This document shows positions 1 through 10,900 of a stretch of DNA of 64,000 nt, in pieces (position 1 is the stretch's first letter; each line of letters opens with the position of its first letter). The notes under the pieces were generated by a model that saw only the letters and a program-made list of their open reading frames with translations, was not told the origin of the DNA and did not search any database. Made by a program: the position numbers and the translations under genes. Source of the stretch: Chrysaora quinquecirrha (Eukaryota; Cnidaria; Scyphozoa; Semaeostomeae; Pelagiidae); the NCBI GenBank assembly GCA_014526335.1, contig JACTAT010000058.1, forward strand, positions 1,352,665-1,416,664, written 5' to 3'.

Positions 1-14
1 GAACCTTAGGCCTA

Positions 15-301
15 GGCCCTGTCCAAACGATCAAATATTGTTTGTCGAACATTTGAAATTTGCTAATCAAACTATGTTAGAACGTTTGGCCGCGTCACAA
101 ACATTGCTCGACAAGAAAAAATAAGCAAAATTTGTTTCGCGATGTTTTTGAAAGACTACAAAAACATTTCTTGCTTGACGCAACCAAAAAATTGAGACGA
201 GCAATGTCTTCCAACGGGGCCAAGTGATAAAACAGTTTTCTTGGCAAAAAATTTCAATTATTTGACAAACAATTTTTGTTTGTTTGGCCAGAGAGAGCCT
301 T
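15..301. mobile_element. Foldback/MITE-like element with about 50-bp imperfect terminal inverted repeats
   Basis: The left end (from CCCTGTCCAAACGATCAAA) and the reverse complement of the right end (GGCTCTCTCTGGCCAAAC) both run into TTGTTTGTC..AA..TTGAAATTT. This makes imperfect inverted repeats around a core with several TTGTTTG/CAAACA words. No coding capacity is visible. The ends are approximate and no target duplication was established. Confidence 0.5.
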
Positions 302-475
302 TAGAGGCCTGTTTTTATACTTTCTCCGGATTTCTGTTTGTTATTTCCTAATATACTCAATGTATATCTTGTATTACTTAATTTTTCCTCTTTGCTGTTA
401 TCGTTGCATCTAGGTATCTTCAGGCGATAATCTTTTTGTTTGTGATTTATTTGTTCTCTGTTGCTTTTGGTTTAG

Positions 476-683
476 AACGCAAAAGACGTCATTCAACTAC
501 CTTCTTCTGGATCCAAGAGTTACAGTAAACCTTGTAGAGCGGGCTAAAGATCTTTCAGAAACTGAAGTATTTCGATGTTTTGTTCGGTCAGTTTTTTACG
601 TTGGTAAAGGAAAGGAATCTAGGCCATATGGACATTTACATGAAGCTATTAAGATGAAAAAGCTTAATGACCAGGGAGCAAAG
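476..683 (+). CDS. ANKLE1: ANKLE1-like exon, first half of the GIY-YIG domain
   Basis: Acceptor TTTGGTTTAG precedes the exon and donor AAG|GTAACT follows it. The frame encodes about 69 residues, including NYLLLDPRVTVNL and VFYVGKGKESRP. It starts in phase 1 relative to an unseen upstream exon. Confidence 0.8.
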
Positions 684-1901
684 GTAACTGCAAACGTTTC
701 TTTTTCTAGTGTTGCCTAAACTATTGGATCTGTCTACCTTTGATTATACCTATCAACATGGTTTCATCGTAACTACACACTTTTTTTTTTATAAGAATAC
801 CTTATTTTTTGCTGAGCCTCAATTATTCTTAAGCTTTTTCGATTTTGAGCCTGAAAATATTCTTAAATTATTCTTAATCATCAATGTTGTAAATTGGCCT
901 GAAGATCAAGAGAAATAAGTCAAATCTTTGTCATTTGTTATTTTATATTCAAAAAGAACATGAATACAAAAACACAGTAGCCTGACAATCACACTTATTG
1001 TACAGTGTAAAAAACGCAGAGAAATAAAAATGATCCTCGTCAAACTTGAGCCTCAGATTATTCTTAAATAATTCTTAAATTTCAGCAATTTTGAGCCTGA
1101 ATATTCTTATAGACTGTATTCTTATAAAAAAGTGTGTAAATCAGGACCTAGAAGATCTACCGGAGAAATCTTTAAAGAAAATTTTCAGTAGGGGCATTCA
1201 TTTATATACTGTACAGGGAAAGGTATAACACCAACTTAAAAGAAGTTGTAAAATAAAAGGAATGATGGCCCCACTTCAATAGATTTAGCGAGAAAATGTT
1301 CGTAATTTCAATGAATATCGACAGCGTTTCTTTGGCTTCTTTGTAATATACGCCAGACTTTGTCTCGTAAACAGTCACAACTGAACCGCTTTTTGCATGT
1401 ACATGCAAAATTTTTAGTCTTTCGTAGCACGTTAGTGAAATCTTTAATAATGCAAAGTTATAGTTTTTGCTGTCCAGAGTGTAGTTGCAAAGTATTTTGA
1501 AATAAAATCTCTTGTTTTATTGATTACATGTCCTAGTGAAATAAAGGTGAGTGAAAGACAGGACCTCTTACTGGATAATGTTTACTTGAATGTGTTGTGT
1601 CGGCCAAATAAAGGTTAGCAGAGGTAACGTTTTGCCTTCATGAAGAACGAATGTGGTGTAAGAGTCAAAAATTTATTACTATGGGGCAAAACCCTCATCC
1701 ATGATTGACCTCTAAAAGAGTAACCTTATACGAGCTTTTCAGATTATTGATCAATATTCATTTAATTCCAGGTCAGCGATAAGCTGAAAATGATTCTGAA
1801 TATTTGGCAATCTGGTTTTGGTGTGGTATCTCTGCATCTTTTTCATAGCATTATACCGGTTGAGGCATACACAAGAGAGGCATGCATGATCGAAGCTTTA
1901 G
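476..1901 (+). CDS. ANKLE1: ANKLE1-like GIY-YIG endonuclease, C-terminal part (partial gene, two exons seen)
   Basis: Two spliced exons (476-683 and 1772-1901) encode the GIY-YIG nuclease domain of an ankyrin-repeat and LEM-domain protein 1 homologue. The visible motifs are NYLLLDPRVT (the GIY strand in this family), FYVGKG (the YIG strand), the RPYGHLHEA helix with conserved Arg and His-Glu, then KMILNIWQSGFGVVSLHLF and PVEAYTREACMIEALG, which carries the conserved glutamate. In animals ANKLE1 is a DNA endonuclease that cuts branched and bridge DNA; that role is family knowledge. Ankyrin repeats and the LEM domain would lie upstream of the window. No following exon was found; reading through the last donor adds only five residues before a stop (NECTF). 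Assignment rests on strong motif-level similarity along about 110 residues. Confidence 0.82.
776..1136. mobile_element. TA-target MITE, ATTCTTA-word subfamily, copy 1
   Basis: A 361-bp element flanked by TA on both sides (774-775 and 1137-1138), with ends CACACTTTTTTTT and AAAAAAGTGTG. The subterminal word TATTCTTATA occurs at both ends, and TATTCTTAA repeats in both orientations inside. It lies in the intron between the two ANKLE1 exons. A second copy lies at 50674-51062 in the opposite orientation. Confidence 0.85.
1772..1901 (+). CDS. ANKLE1: ANKLE1-like exon, second half of the GIY-YIG domain
   Basis: Acceptor TTTAATTCCAG; donor TTAG|GTAATG. It encodes about 43 residues with LNIWQSGFGVVSLHLF and VEAYTREACMIEAL, colinear with the end of the animal ANKLE1 nuclease domain. 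The family normally continues with a short basic tail, which I could not locate. Confidence 0.8.
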
Positions 1902-3270
1902 GTAATGAATGTACTTTCTAACTCTAATTGTGTGTGCTTATTTGTTATATGTTTGCTTATATCATTCTCATTGACATGATGCTCTATTCACAACGCACAT
2001 GATTTCATACTTCTTGCAACATACCGTAAATGCTGTTATAATCGCCCCGGGCATTTATTTAATTTTCAAGATTCTAAGAGAGGTGTTTATTGGAGACTGG
2101 CATTTAACAGAGGCTGGGCATATGTATTAAAAAACTAAGAGATTCGAATATTCATTTTTGAGATACCTATATTTTCATCATAAATTCATCACAATAAACT
2201 TTCGAAAATTGTCTGCGTTACAGTTCATCAATAAATTCGTCTTCGTAACGCCTCTAGCAAATTGAGTTAGGTGTTCATTCGGTGCTCGTAGTTATAGGAT
2301 TTTCCTTCATTTTTATAATACAGTTCTTGGCTTTATTATTCTTTTAATTGCTTGATTAAGGAAAAGACAGTGGCGTTGTGGTCCCCTCTGTGATTTTGTT
2401 CTTACAGAGCAGAATCACTCAGCTTTGAAAGTGTTGGAGAATGTGATTAACTGTGCTTGGTTTCATGTGGATGGACACTTTTTGAAAGAATAGAAACCGT
2501 TAATTTTTGTTGAGTCTCAGTATTCGCAGGAATTTCGAATTCAAAGCCTAAATATTTATAACAGTTTCTCTGAGAAGTCTGCAAATCTTCCAGCTCTGAA
2601 GTAAGGAGATTGTGAAGCCTGCAAAGCCTCCGATTTTCTGTACAGGTGTCCAGAAGAACGATCGTTTGATCCCTCGTTAGGCTTCAGAAAAAAGGAGAAA
2701 CGTAAAAGGTCACAAAAGATCGCACCCTTACCCTATTTCCATTCGACTTTTTCCATTCATCGAAACTTTGTCCAGAATTTATCCAAGGTTGTACTTGTTT
2801 GGAATAAACAGCAAAAAGCATAATAAATATAAAAGTTGCGAGAAAACACAGACAAATTGTGGATTATACCTTTGGTGTTGCTTGAGCTTGGCTGTTATTT
2901 CTGTTTCATTCTTAGATTATAGCATTTTGGAGTTTAAGCTATGTTTTACATGATAAAAAATGTGCACCCGAATTCTACATCTAATCATTCAATATCCAAA
3001 ATCTTTGCTATCCGCATGGCAGAAACATTGTGGGAAGTGTTGGTAAAAGATCCCTTCAGGAGACTCCCAGAACAAATAAAGTAACATATATGTTAAATAT
3101 GTGTTTAAAACTGTGGAGAGTAAAAGCCTTAAATGACAATTGCAGATGTTAGAGGGTTATTTATTGCAGAAAAACCGAGAATCAATGACCGGAGGGACAT
3201 CAGATCTTAAGAATGGTTTCGTGTTAGGGAAACGAAGACAACTGAAGATACCATTTGAATGTTCAGGCCT
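1902..3270. other. Non-coding stretch with no gene recognised
   Basis: No exon of ANKLE1 or snurportin was recognised here. Around 2030-2110 there is a short A+T-rich repeat (ACCGTAAATGC..TATAATCGCCCC..GGCATTTA..AGAGGCTGG). Similar wording recurs around 11300-11370 and in inverted form around 22150-22440. Confidence 0.5.
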
Positions 3271-3275
3271 GGATA

Positions 3276-3480
3276 AACTAGGAGACATGTCGCGAGCAAC
3301 ATTGATGTCCCCCTCGGTGTCTCTCAGTTTAGCCACCTAGGAAACTTTTTAGCGCGCGACAAAATTTGTAGCAAGAGACACGTAAATGTTTCTGGGAGAC
3401 AACAGAAACATTTTTTGTCTCCGCGACATGCAAATGACTTGAGGGACATGTTGCTTGCTTGTCCCTCGCATGTTTAGCCA
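3276..3480. repeat. Dispersed repeat, CTAGGAGAC family, copy 1 (right end truncated)
   Basis: It starts CTAGGAGACATGTCGCG and shares long blocks with 4948-5199, such as TTAGCCACCT.GGAAACTTT.TAGCGCGCGAC and AAATGTTTCTGGGAGACAA. The right end is cut where the 121-bp MITE at 3487 begins. Confidence 0.75.
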
Positions 3481-3486
3481 CGCTTA

Positions 3487-3607
3487 GACTTATTACCTGA
3501 GTCCCAGTTATCGCTCACCAGACCGAGACTACACCAAACCGAGATCGTAGTTTGAGCGTCCAGGCGATTCATTTCAATAGCGATAACTACGAATCATGTA
3601 ATAAGTC
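3487..3607. mobile_element. 121-bp MITE with GACTTATTAC termini, TA target
   Basis: The ends are GACTTATTACCTGAGTC and the inverse ..GAATCATGTAATAAGTC, with TA on each side (3485-3486 and 3608-3609). The near-palindromic body contains GTTATCGCT/AGCGATAAC. A sister copy lies at 36679-36797 and a partial one at 25279. Confidence 0.75.
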
Positions 3608-4311
3608 TATTTACACTATACCGGATAGCTATCGGAGCGCCGTGCCTTGCATTAACCCACATCGGATAGGGCATGTGTTTACATTATACCTGATAGCTAT
3701 CGTTGTGCCTTGATTTTCATATCGGATAGACCCATTTACACTATACCGGATAGCTATCGGAGCGCCGTGCCTTGCATTAACCCACATCGGATAGGGCATG
3801 TGTTTACATTATACCTGATAGCTATCGTTGTGCCTTGATTTTCATATCGGATAAACCCATTTACACTATACCGGATAGCTATCGGAGCGCCGTGCCTTGC
3901 CTTAACCCAAATCGGATAGGGCATGTGTTTACATTATACCTGATAGCTATCGTTGTGCCTTGATTTTCATATCGGATAGACCCATTTACACTATACCGGA
4001 TAGCTATCGTTGTGCCTTGATTTTCATATGGGACAGACCCATTTACACTATACCGGATAGCTATCGGAGCGCCGTGCCTTGCATTAACCCACATCGGATA
4101 GGGCATGTGTTTACATTATACCTGATAGCTATCGTTGTGCCTTGATTTTCATATCGGATAAACCCATTTACACTATACCGGATAGCTATCGGAGCGCCGT
4201 GCCTTGCCTTAACCCAAATCGGATAGGGCATGTGTTTTCATTATACCTAATAGCTATCGTTGTGCCTTGATTTTCATATCGGATAGACCCATTTACACTA
4301 TACCGGATACA
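3608..4311. repeat. 125-bp dimeric satellite array
   Basis: The unit TTTACACTATACCGGATAGC.. starts at 3610, 3735, 3860, 3985, 4042, 4167 and 4292. The spacing is 125 bp except for one 57-bp step (3985 to 4042). Each unit is itself two diverged halves, one with ACTATACCGGATAGCTATCGGAGCG and one with ATTATACCTGATAGCTATCGTTGTG. The 57-bp step is a recombinant monomer that joins the start of one half to the end of the other. The array is sharply bounded and has no coding function; open frames in it reflect the repeat length only. Confidence 0.92.
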
Positions 4312-4947
4312 ACTAGGTGCCAGAACGCTTATTGCGATAAATTAGTTCCAAAAAATTGTCGTTTAGCAATCGGCAACTTTCTGATTTTGAACCTAGGCCC
4401 CCTTTCAGTTTTTCTGTCATCAAATTTAGCATCAAATTATATATTTAGGGCCTTCCGTTTAAGCTAATTTTAAATAAAGGCCTTTTTAAACGCCCACTCG
4501 AATACACACCTACTTACAGCTCACGAATTCAATTAACGCCCAGGGCGTTCAGTCCAAGTAATATCGTATCTGCTTTTCGATATTGAAAGTAATTCAAAAA
4601 AGAAAATGTGCCAGAAATGGTTATTTTACCCGAGAAATATTTGTAAAGCTACTGTATCCAACCGATGTTGTAGATATTCGATAAGTTTGTAAAATATATT
4701 CTCTAAAATAGGTTCTTAAAGTAGTATTCGGTTTACTGGGAATATTTACCGCTCTGGTTTTCACTTTGTTTTGTATTTATAAATTTCACAAGAGCATCTA
4801 GTTGACATGAAGTTTTATAGTTGTATAGTTTTTATACGAGATGTTTATTCTGTTTGATTTGTAGTTTCTGGTAAATATTGAGCTTGAGTTGAAAAATGAA
4901 TTGCAGAAAAACAGCTCGTTTTTTTAATTGAAACTTAAGCCCTGCTG

Positions 4948-5199
4948 TACTAGGAGACCTGTCGCTTGCGACATTGTCGCCCGTGACATGTCCCTCTGAG
5001 TCTCCCAAGTTAGCCACCTTGGAAACTTTGTAGCGCGCGACCAAATTCATTGCGAGAAACACGCAAATGTTTCTGGGAGACAAGAGAAACATTTCTTGTC
5101 TCCGCGACATTGGGGGGACATGTTGCTCGCTAGTCACTCGCATGTTTAGCTACCCTGGGAGACACTCCAGCTACAATGTGGTGCGCGATACGTCTCCTA
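4948..5199. mobile_element. CTAGGAGAC-terminated inverted-repeat element, full copy
   Basis: It begins CTAGGAGACCTGTCGC and ends GATACGTCTCCTAG, so the outer 9 bp are perfect inverted repeats. The body is shared with 3276-3480. No transposase is visible. Superfamily not assigned. Confidence 0.7.
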
Positions 5200-5289
5200 G
5201 TTAAGGCACAGCTTTAAAGTACATCCCAGCAAACACCCACGATGAATGAAAATTGAATGCTTGGAGGTGCTTGCCAATCTGCAATGACG

Positions 5290-6406
5290 CAGTGGCGTAG
5301 CCAGGGTCTTGGCATTGGGGGGGCAAAAGAATTAAAAAGATGGGGGTCCGGGGGCTTGCCCTTGGAAAAATTTTTGGGGCCATGCCCTTCTACAAGTCGT
5401 AGAACGGCCCTTTATAAAAGAGATTTGATGGGCTTTCACTTGCTTTGCACAGAAATTTTATGACAACAGACCTACAATCTTCGTGCAGAATCTTCTACTT
5501 GCCAGGGATAAATTGTTCCAAGACCTTTGAAATTCATGACAGCTAACAAATATCTACGTTGTAACTACAAAAATTGTTGCAAAGCCTTTTTTAAGTATGA
5601 AAACATGGAAATAAACGTTATCAACTATGTAATTAATGGGAGAGACACAAAACTAGGGGGGTCTGGGGGTATGCTCCCCCGGAAAAATTTTCATTTTTTT
5701 ACCTCTAGAATGGCATAGAATGCATAATTTTTTGCTTGCCGGGTGTGTTCCTACTGGATATCCGAAGACATCTCATCTCACCTGTTTGTTGGAAACGCTT
5801 TCTTGTTAATGTAGAACATTCCAGCCAAGAATACCGAAGCGGTGAAAATTCTCATTCTACGTTTATCTACTAGAAACATGTAATGTGTTGTGTGATTTTT
5901 CATTTACTGTACTAATTTCCTCGTGTTTTTGCCTTTTCGTTCTATTTCGTTTTGTATTTGGACAACGAGAGAAAGGAGATTGACAGTTTGACTTTTCACC
6001 ACAGCAAAAATAGAGGTCTTTTGAATAAACTTTAAATCTGTCCGACGGGAGCGTAAGAACACAAGAAAGGTCCGTACCTTTAGAAACCTTCACACATCGA
6101 GACCTATTGCAACAGGAGGGGAGTGTGGGTTGAACAAAAGTAAACAAGTGGCGTTAATTGCCGCATAAAAAATAGTAGTAGAACACTTTCCTGGAACCAA
6201 GCAGGGCAGGTTGGATCGGGTTGGATGATATCTCTTCTCTTTTTCGATATTGAAAAATATCTATTGCTCAACGGTTGTTAGAATTTCTCTTACCCCCCCC
6301 CCCCCCCCACTGATTTTATTGCAGAAATGGACTTTTCTAAAACACCAACTTTTCAACTATTGGGGGGGCGACCGCCCCCCCTTGCCCCCCCTTGGCTACG
6401 CTACTG
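5290..6406. mobile_element. hAT-like non-autonomous DNA transposon with perfect 8-bp target duplication
   Basis: The termini are CAGTGGCGTAGCCAGG (left) and, read inward from the right, CAGTAGCGTAGCCAAGG. The flanks carry the identical octamer CAATGACG at 5282-5289 and 6407-6414. An 8-bp duplication with CAG..GGCG ends is the hAT signature. The 1.1-kb interior has G- and C-homopolymer runs next to each end and no transposase-like reading frame, so it needs a transposase supplied in trans. Confidence 0.88.
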
Positions 6407-6639
6407 CAATGACGCAATGACTCGCTTCTTGCGTGTGGTGACAGAGAGACGTGACTCTTTTTGGAGTTCCTTTGCTAATCTCCTGGTCGCGATTTCTGAA
6501 CATTTCCAGTCATCTTGACTCACTGGTACCACGAGCCGCCTGGGACCACCACGACGCCAAAGCATGCAATCCCGTCAGACCATCAGTTCTATGCCTTCTA
6601 GATTCTACAGGGGAATTTGCACTCCGAACCCGCTATACA

Positions 6640-6900
6640 CGAGAGAAAAGATGAGGATCCAAAAACCCGTACCTTTCGGGTACGATATGGGTAAGATTTC
6701 GTTTTGCGTTTACACGGGTATGCGGGTAGGGACCCAACTGGATTCCCTTTTCTAGCGTAGCTAGAGTGGGACGGTCCAATTCTCAAAAAGGAAAGGACCC
6801 GGCGTTAAGCGAAGCCTTTCATGGTCTTCTTTTTGGAACAGATCCACTCTGATCCGTTCCCTTGTAAACGGGATCTGAATTTCATGAATAGGATTGTTCT
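6640..6900. repeat. Dispersed repeat with GGATCC/CTAGCG words and TTTACACGG motif
   Basis: It contains GTACCTTTCGGGTACGATATG, GCGTTTACACGGG, CCCTTTTCTAGCGTAGCTAGA and CTTGTAAACGGGATC. The same words occur at 18711-19060 and, inverted, at 46765-46925. It is probably a decayed inverted-repeat element; the ends are not resolved. Confidence 0.5.
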
Positions 6901-7136
6901 ATATTTTGTAGAAACACCTTTTGGTTACCCATCTTCCCTTCTCCAGTTAGCTTTGCCTGCCATTTGTATTAATAAGTACGATCTAGTGCCCGTCTGGTGC
7001 CTAGTGCTCTAACCCTTCTTCTTGTTTGTGCGTATGGAGGCAAGTTGAACATTATGTATGTTGAATATGCTGCATGGGAAAAAGATGATGCAAAAGTTTG
7101 AACCTTCAAATATATTGCAATATTGCACCATTCAAA

Positions 7137-7255
7137 CATGCCTCAAAGGGGCAATAGGGGTCGATCCGACCTTTGCAATAAATAGGCAAAAAACCACATT
7201 TCTCATTGCCCGATGATGGGAGACGGATCTCTCCCGAAACGTTGCCCAACTAAAT
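7137..7255. repeat. Repeat with CCGATGATG..GAGAC..GGATCT..CCGAAAC core, copy 1
   Basis: It shares with 34893-35010 the ordered blocks TCCGACC..TGCAATAAAT and CCGATGATG.GAGAC..GGATCT..CCGAAAC. The ordering suggests a common retroelement tail or small RNA-like element. Function unknown. Confidence 0.5.
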
Positions 7256-7894
7256 ATCAATAGATGAGATAAGTGGTGACTATCATGTCTAATACGGTGT
7301 CAGAAACAGCCTTGATGCGTCGGAATATATTTACTCTGAGCAATAGGGGTATTCTGCCTAGGTGACTAAGATTTTTCGCCATGCTCGGAGCAAGTACTGC
7401 ATTAAATTGCACGAAAATCAAGTGCTTATTACCTCTGTTCGTGTTTCTAAAACCTTCGCCGTGACGTTCCTGTGATTCCGGTGATTCCGAATCTCTATTT
7501 GCCGTCCCAGTGCCAATCTCTGGTCTGGTTTTTTCTATAGTACAGTCTCGTCTCGTTATGGAATGAAGGCGATTCCAAAAGAGCTTCAAAACGTTTGTGA
7601 AAGGTGGAAGCACTTTGAAAATGATTGCGAGGAGGAATTGTTGAGCTGAGATAAAGACCAAAAAGCCAAGGTTGTTGACAATAAGGATAATACGAAATGG
7701 AGGATAAACTGATGTCTTCTTTTTCTTTGGATCTAAAGCTCTCGTCAGATCAAAATGACACATCTTCATCCCATCCGAGGTGCTTTGCTTTTCACTTTTC
7801 TCAATCTGCATCTCACAGACTTTGTTTTTAGGCCTTCTATCTTTTCTTCCACCCTACACGTAGGTAGGCCTATACATGTCACTTCTATTTTCAG

Positions 7895-7976
7895 ATTTGC
7901 AGATTATAAACAGACAAAGCAAACAAAAGGTCCAATCAAGAGTACAGAAGAACAAAAATAATTGAAAGGCAAAAAT
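7895..7976 (+). CDS. SNUPN: SNUPN exon, importin-beta-binding region (apparent frameshift)
   Basis: Acceptor ATTTTCAG and donor AAAAAT|GTAAGT. One frame gives [20 protein letters not shown] then a stop; the neighbouring frame gives IIERQK, exactly the residues expected before [10 protein letters not shown] of the next exon. Joining them needs one extra base in the A5 run at about 7955. The phase to the next exon needs another base near the A5 run at 7971-7975. Confidence 0.65.
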
Positions 7977-10900
7977 GTAAGTTTGCAACAGTTTGCACTG
8001 CTGATTTAGGAGATTTAGGAGGGGTGAGGGGTGGTGTCAGGCATTTCAGATGTGGGGGCTGGAGGGGTAGCCCCCAACTATTTTAAAACAATAGTATGAT
8101 CCAGTCTGCAGAGTATGGGATTTCTTGATGAGATCGCATGTGTGCAGGTTGCAGAAAGGCATTTTCATTGTTCTTTCCTGTTGTTCTATTGTTTATCTTG
8201 TGCTTGGACAGGCAGCACTCCACAGATTGGAGTACGATGTCATAAAATCATTTTGTCATCAAATACTTTTAAATTTTTCGCTCCCTCATCTGAGATTCCT
8301 TCTAACGGGCTTGGGTGTGTTTTCCAAACAAAGGGGCATTTGATAGAGGGAGATGTTTATTTTCAGACCATTTTTAATTATTTCAAGACTATTAATCTGG
8401 AATGATCTCATTTCAATTTGATGATAGCTGCTTTCTAACTTCTTTCATAATGATCCTGATTTTTAGCCTCATTGCATTAGAAACACATTCACTGAAAACT
8501 GCTACTGCTTCTAATAACCCCCCCCCCCATCCACCACCCAGATGGGAGTTCACTAGAAGGGAGAATTTATAGAACAGGGTTTATTACTTTTTCAACTTTA
8601 AGAGTGTTTATTTGAGGGTAGTTTTAGGAGAGCTATTAATCAAAGGAGTTTTTGTAAATATTACTTAAAATTAGTTGCTTGATTTCTTTTTCACTAACAA
8701 ATTGATGAAAATTTATTTCAACAGAAAAAGATTAGATGCTATAAATTATGCAAGAAAACTTGTTGATGGAGATCTTACTGAAAATGATGTTGAAATGGAT
8801 GAAAATATCCAGGTGAGGTATATAGGGCTTTGTTTGGTAATCTTGCAAAAGGTTTGCCTCACACAGGCTTTCACGGGAAAGGTGTGTGATCGCACTTGCA
8901 CGCACTGGCACATGCCAGTAGCCTTCTAGGTGTGTGAGATATCACACACCTTGATTCGTTAAATGTCTTGATAATTTGCTTGTAATTAGGGTCAAGTGGC
9001 TTGATAATTTGCTAAACATTTGCGAAAACGAAGCATTATTCCTCCACGCAGTATCTAATCTAAACCTCAAAGAAACAACAGGGGAACCACAAACGAAGTA
9101 ATCGCAAACGCAAAATGTATCGAACATTTTCTGGATCGTTTTTGCTGGCCACACTGAGAAGATGATGTCATGTGTCCTCATCTTTGGACTTTGAAATTAA
9201 ATGCCAAAGTTATGGTTGTTGCTGCATCAAATGTTTGGGTTTTCAGTTGCAGATTAATTGATGTCGTGTAGACAGGAGGTGAAAATACAAAGAAATCATT
9301 GCACTTTCATTTGAAAAATAGCTATCCCTGTAGACTGGGCCTCCGGAAATGTGATGTCATCGTTTTCAAGTGGACAGCAAAAACACTGTGAAAATGCTCG
9401 TGTAGACGCAAAATATTTGATGCGTTTCACTGACCTGGAAAGGCCACTTTTTGAAAACCTATCCGTGTCTATGGGGCCTTACACATTTTTTTATAAGAAA
9501 CCTGGCTAGGGGCCTAGTTCTAAAAGTTTCTTAATTTTTGGCCCAATATTAGTTCTAAAAGTTTCTTAATGTAATGGAAAAAATTGCAGTAAAAATGATA
9601 AAAAACGTGAATATAGCAAGTAAATTATTAATACTATTGTATTATAAAGAATTGGCCATGCTGGGTGCGAGAAATCGCACGAAAATGCTTGAGAATTGAT
9701 TACTACGTCCACAAATGTGAAATCAGTATGTTGAAAAATTGACACAAGAATTTCTTAAGTTTCTTAACTCCTTCCTCCTAGTTCTAAAAGTTTCTTAACT
9801 TTTGGGGTGTCGAGTTCTAGGTTTCTTATAAACTGGTTTCTTATAAAAAAAACGTGTATCACGAAAAATCGTAAACCACCCAAAATCCAAGCAAATAAAT
9901 GGTTCACATGCCAACACATGCCTGGCTCACTTAAGTTGTGTGGTTACAAGCACACCTGCTATATTATTCCCATGAAAGCCTGCGGCACAAGTGCATTCCT
10001 GGCATGATCATATTTACGATTCACAAACAAACGTTCCTGGTTGTTTCAAGTAAAAATTAAAAGTTTTGGTCAAACACAAATCTTTTCCTGAATGCTTTAT
10101 AAAATCTACTTAAAAACAAAATGTATACTGTACATTAATGAAGAGTGTTGTTTTCTATTCAGGATAATTCTAGAGAGAAGAAATTTAATCCATTTAAAAA
10201 TCAGGTAAAACTGGCTATATTCTACATTTGCTATTGTTGCTGATGCCATGGTCAATTTTTTCAGTTTATTTTCTACCGTTTTAGTACATGTATATTGGAT
10301 AAAAATGCATTCATGAAAACTGTTATTGTATATGATAATTAAAAAAATTCTCACTAATGTGAGTACTGGAAATACTTCTTTTCATGGACAGTTATATATG
10401 GTAAATTCTTGCATGGCCCCATCTTGAAAAAGACCCCCTCAAGTTAGCCCTCAGCCTAGATTAAGAAGTTATTAATAAGCCCCCTCAAATGTTATTAAGT
10501 GCTCAGCCAACATTGGTACTTTATAATGTTGTGACAGAAAAATAAAATTTGTTGAGTCTCTTGTAGTATCAAGGAAATGATTTCATAAGGCCCCCTGATA
10601 AAGTCCCACAAGGATTAAGCCCCCCCTGAAAAAATAGATAATTTGAGACTTTGTTTGATGTAGCTTATGCTGTCTGAATGGCTAATAGATATCCCAGAAG
10701 ACCTTGCTGAAGAATGGATTATGACAATATGCCCAGTTGGAAAAAGATGCTTGGTTGTTGCTAACAGGGTGAGTCAGTAGATAATCTACCTTTAGTATAT
10801 ACCGTGTATGCTCTAATGGGGGCCTATTATAGGTATGCGGCTTCACGGCTTCGACCCCTATTTTGAGTGCGGCTTACGGATTTTGCAATGCTTTTTCTAC

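Noticed and set aside
5863..6147. 94-codon minus-strand frame
   Set aside because: Lies wholly within the non-autonomous hAT element and shows no transposase motif.
7257..7811. 184-codon open frame on the minus strand
   Set aside because: No recognised domain, no splice or promoter context, overlaps the 7137-7255 repeat at its end, and its composition gives no clear coding signal. It could be a real orphan, but I cannot support it.
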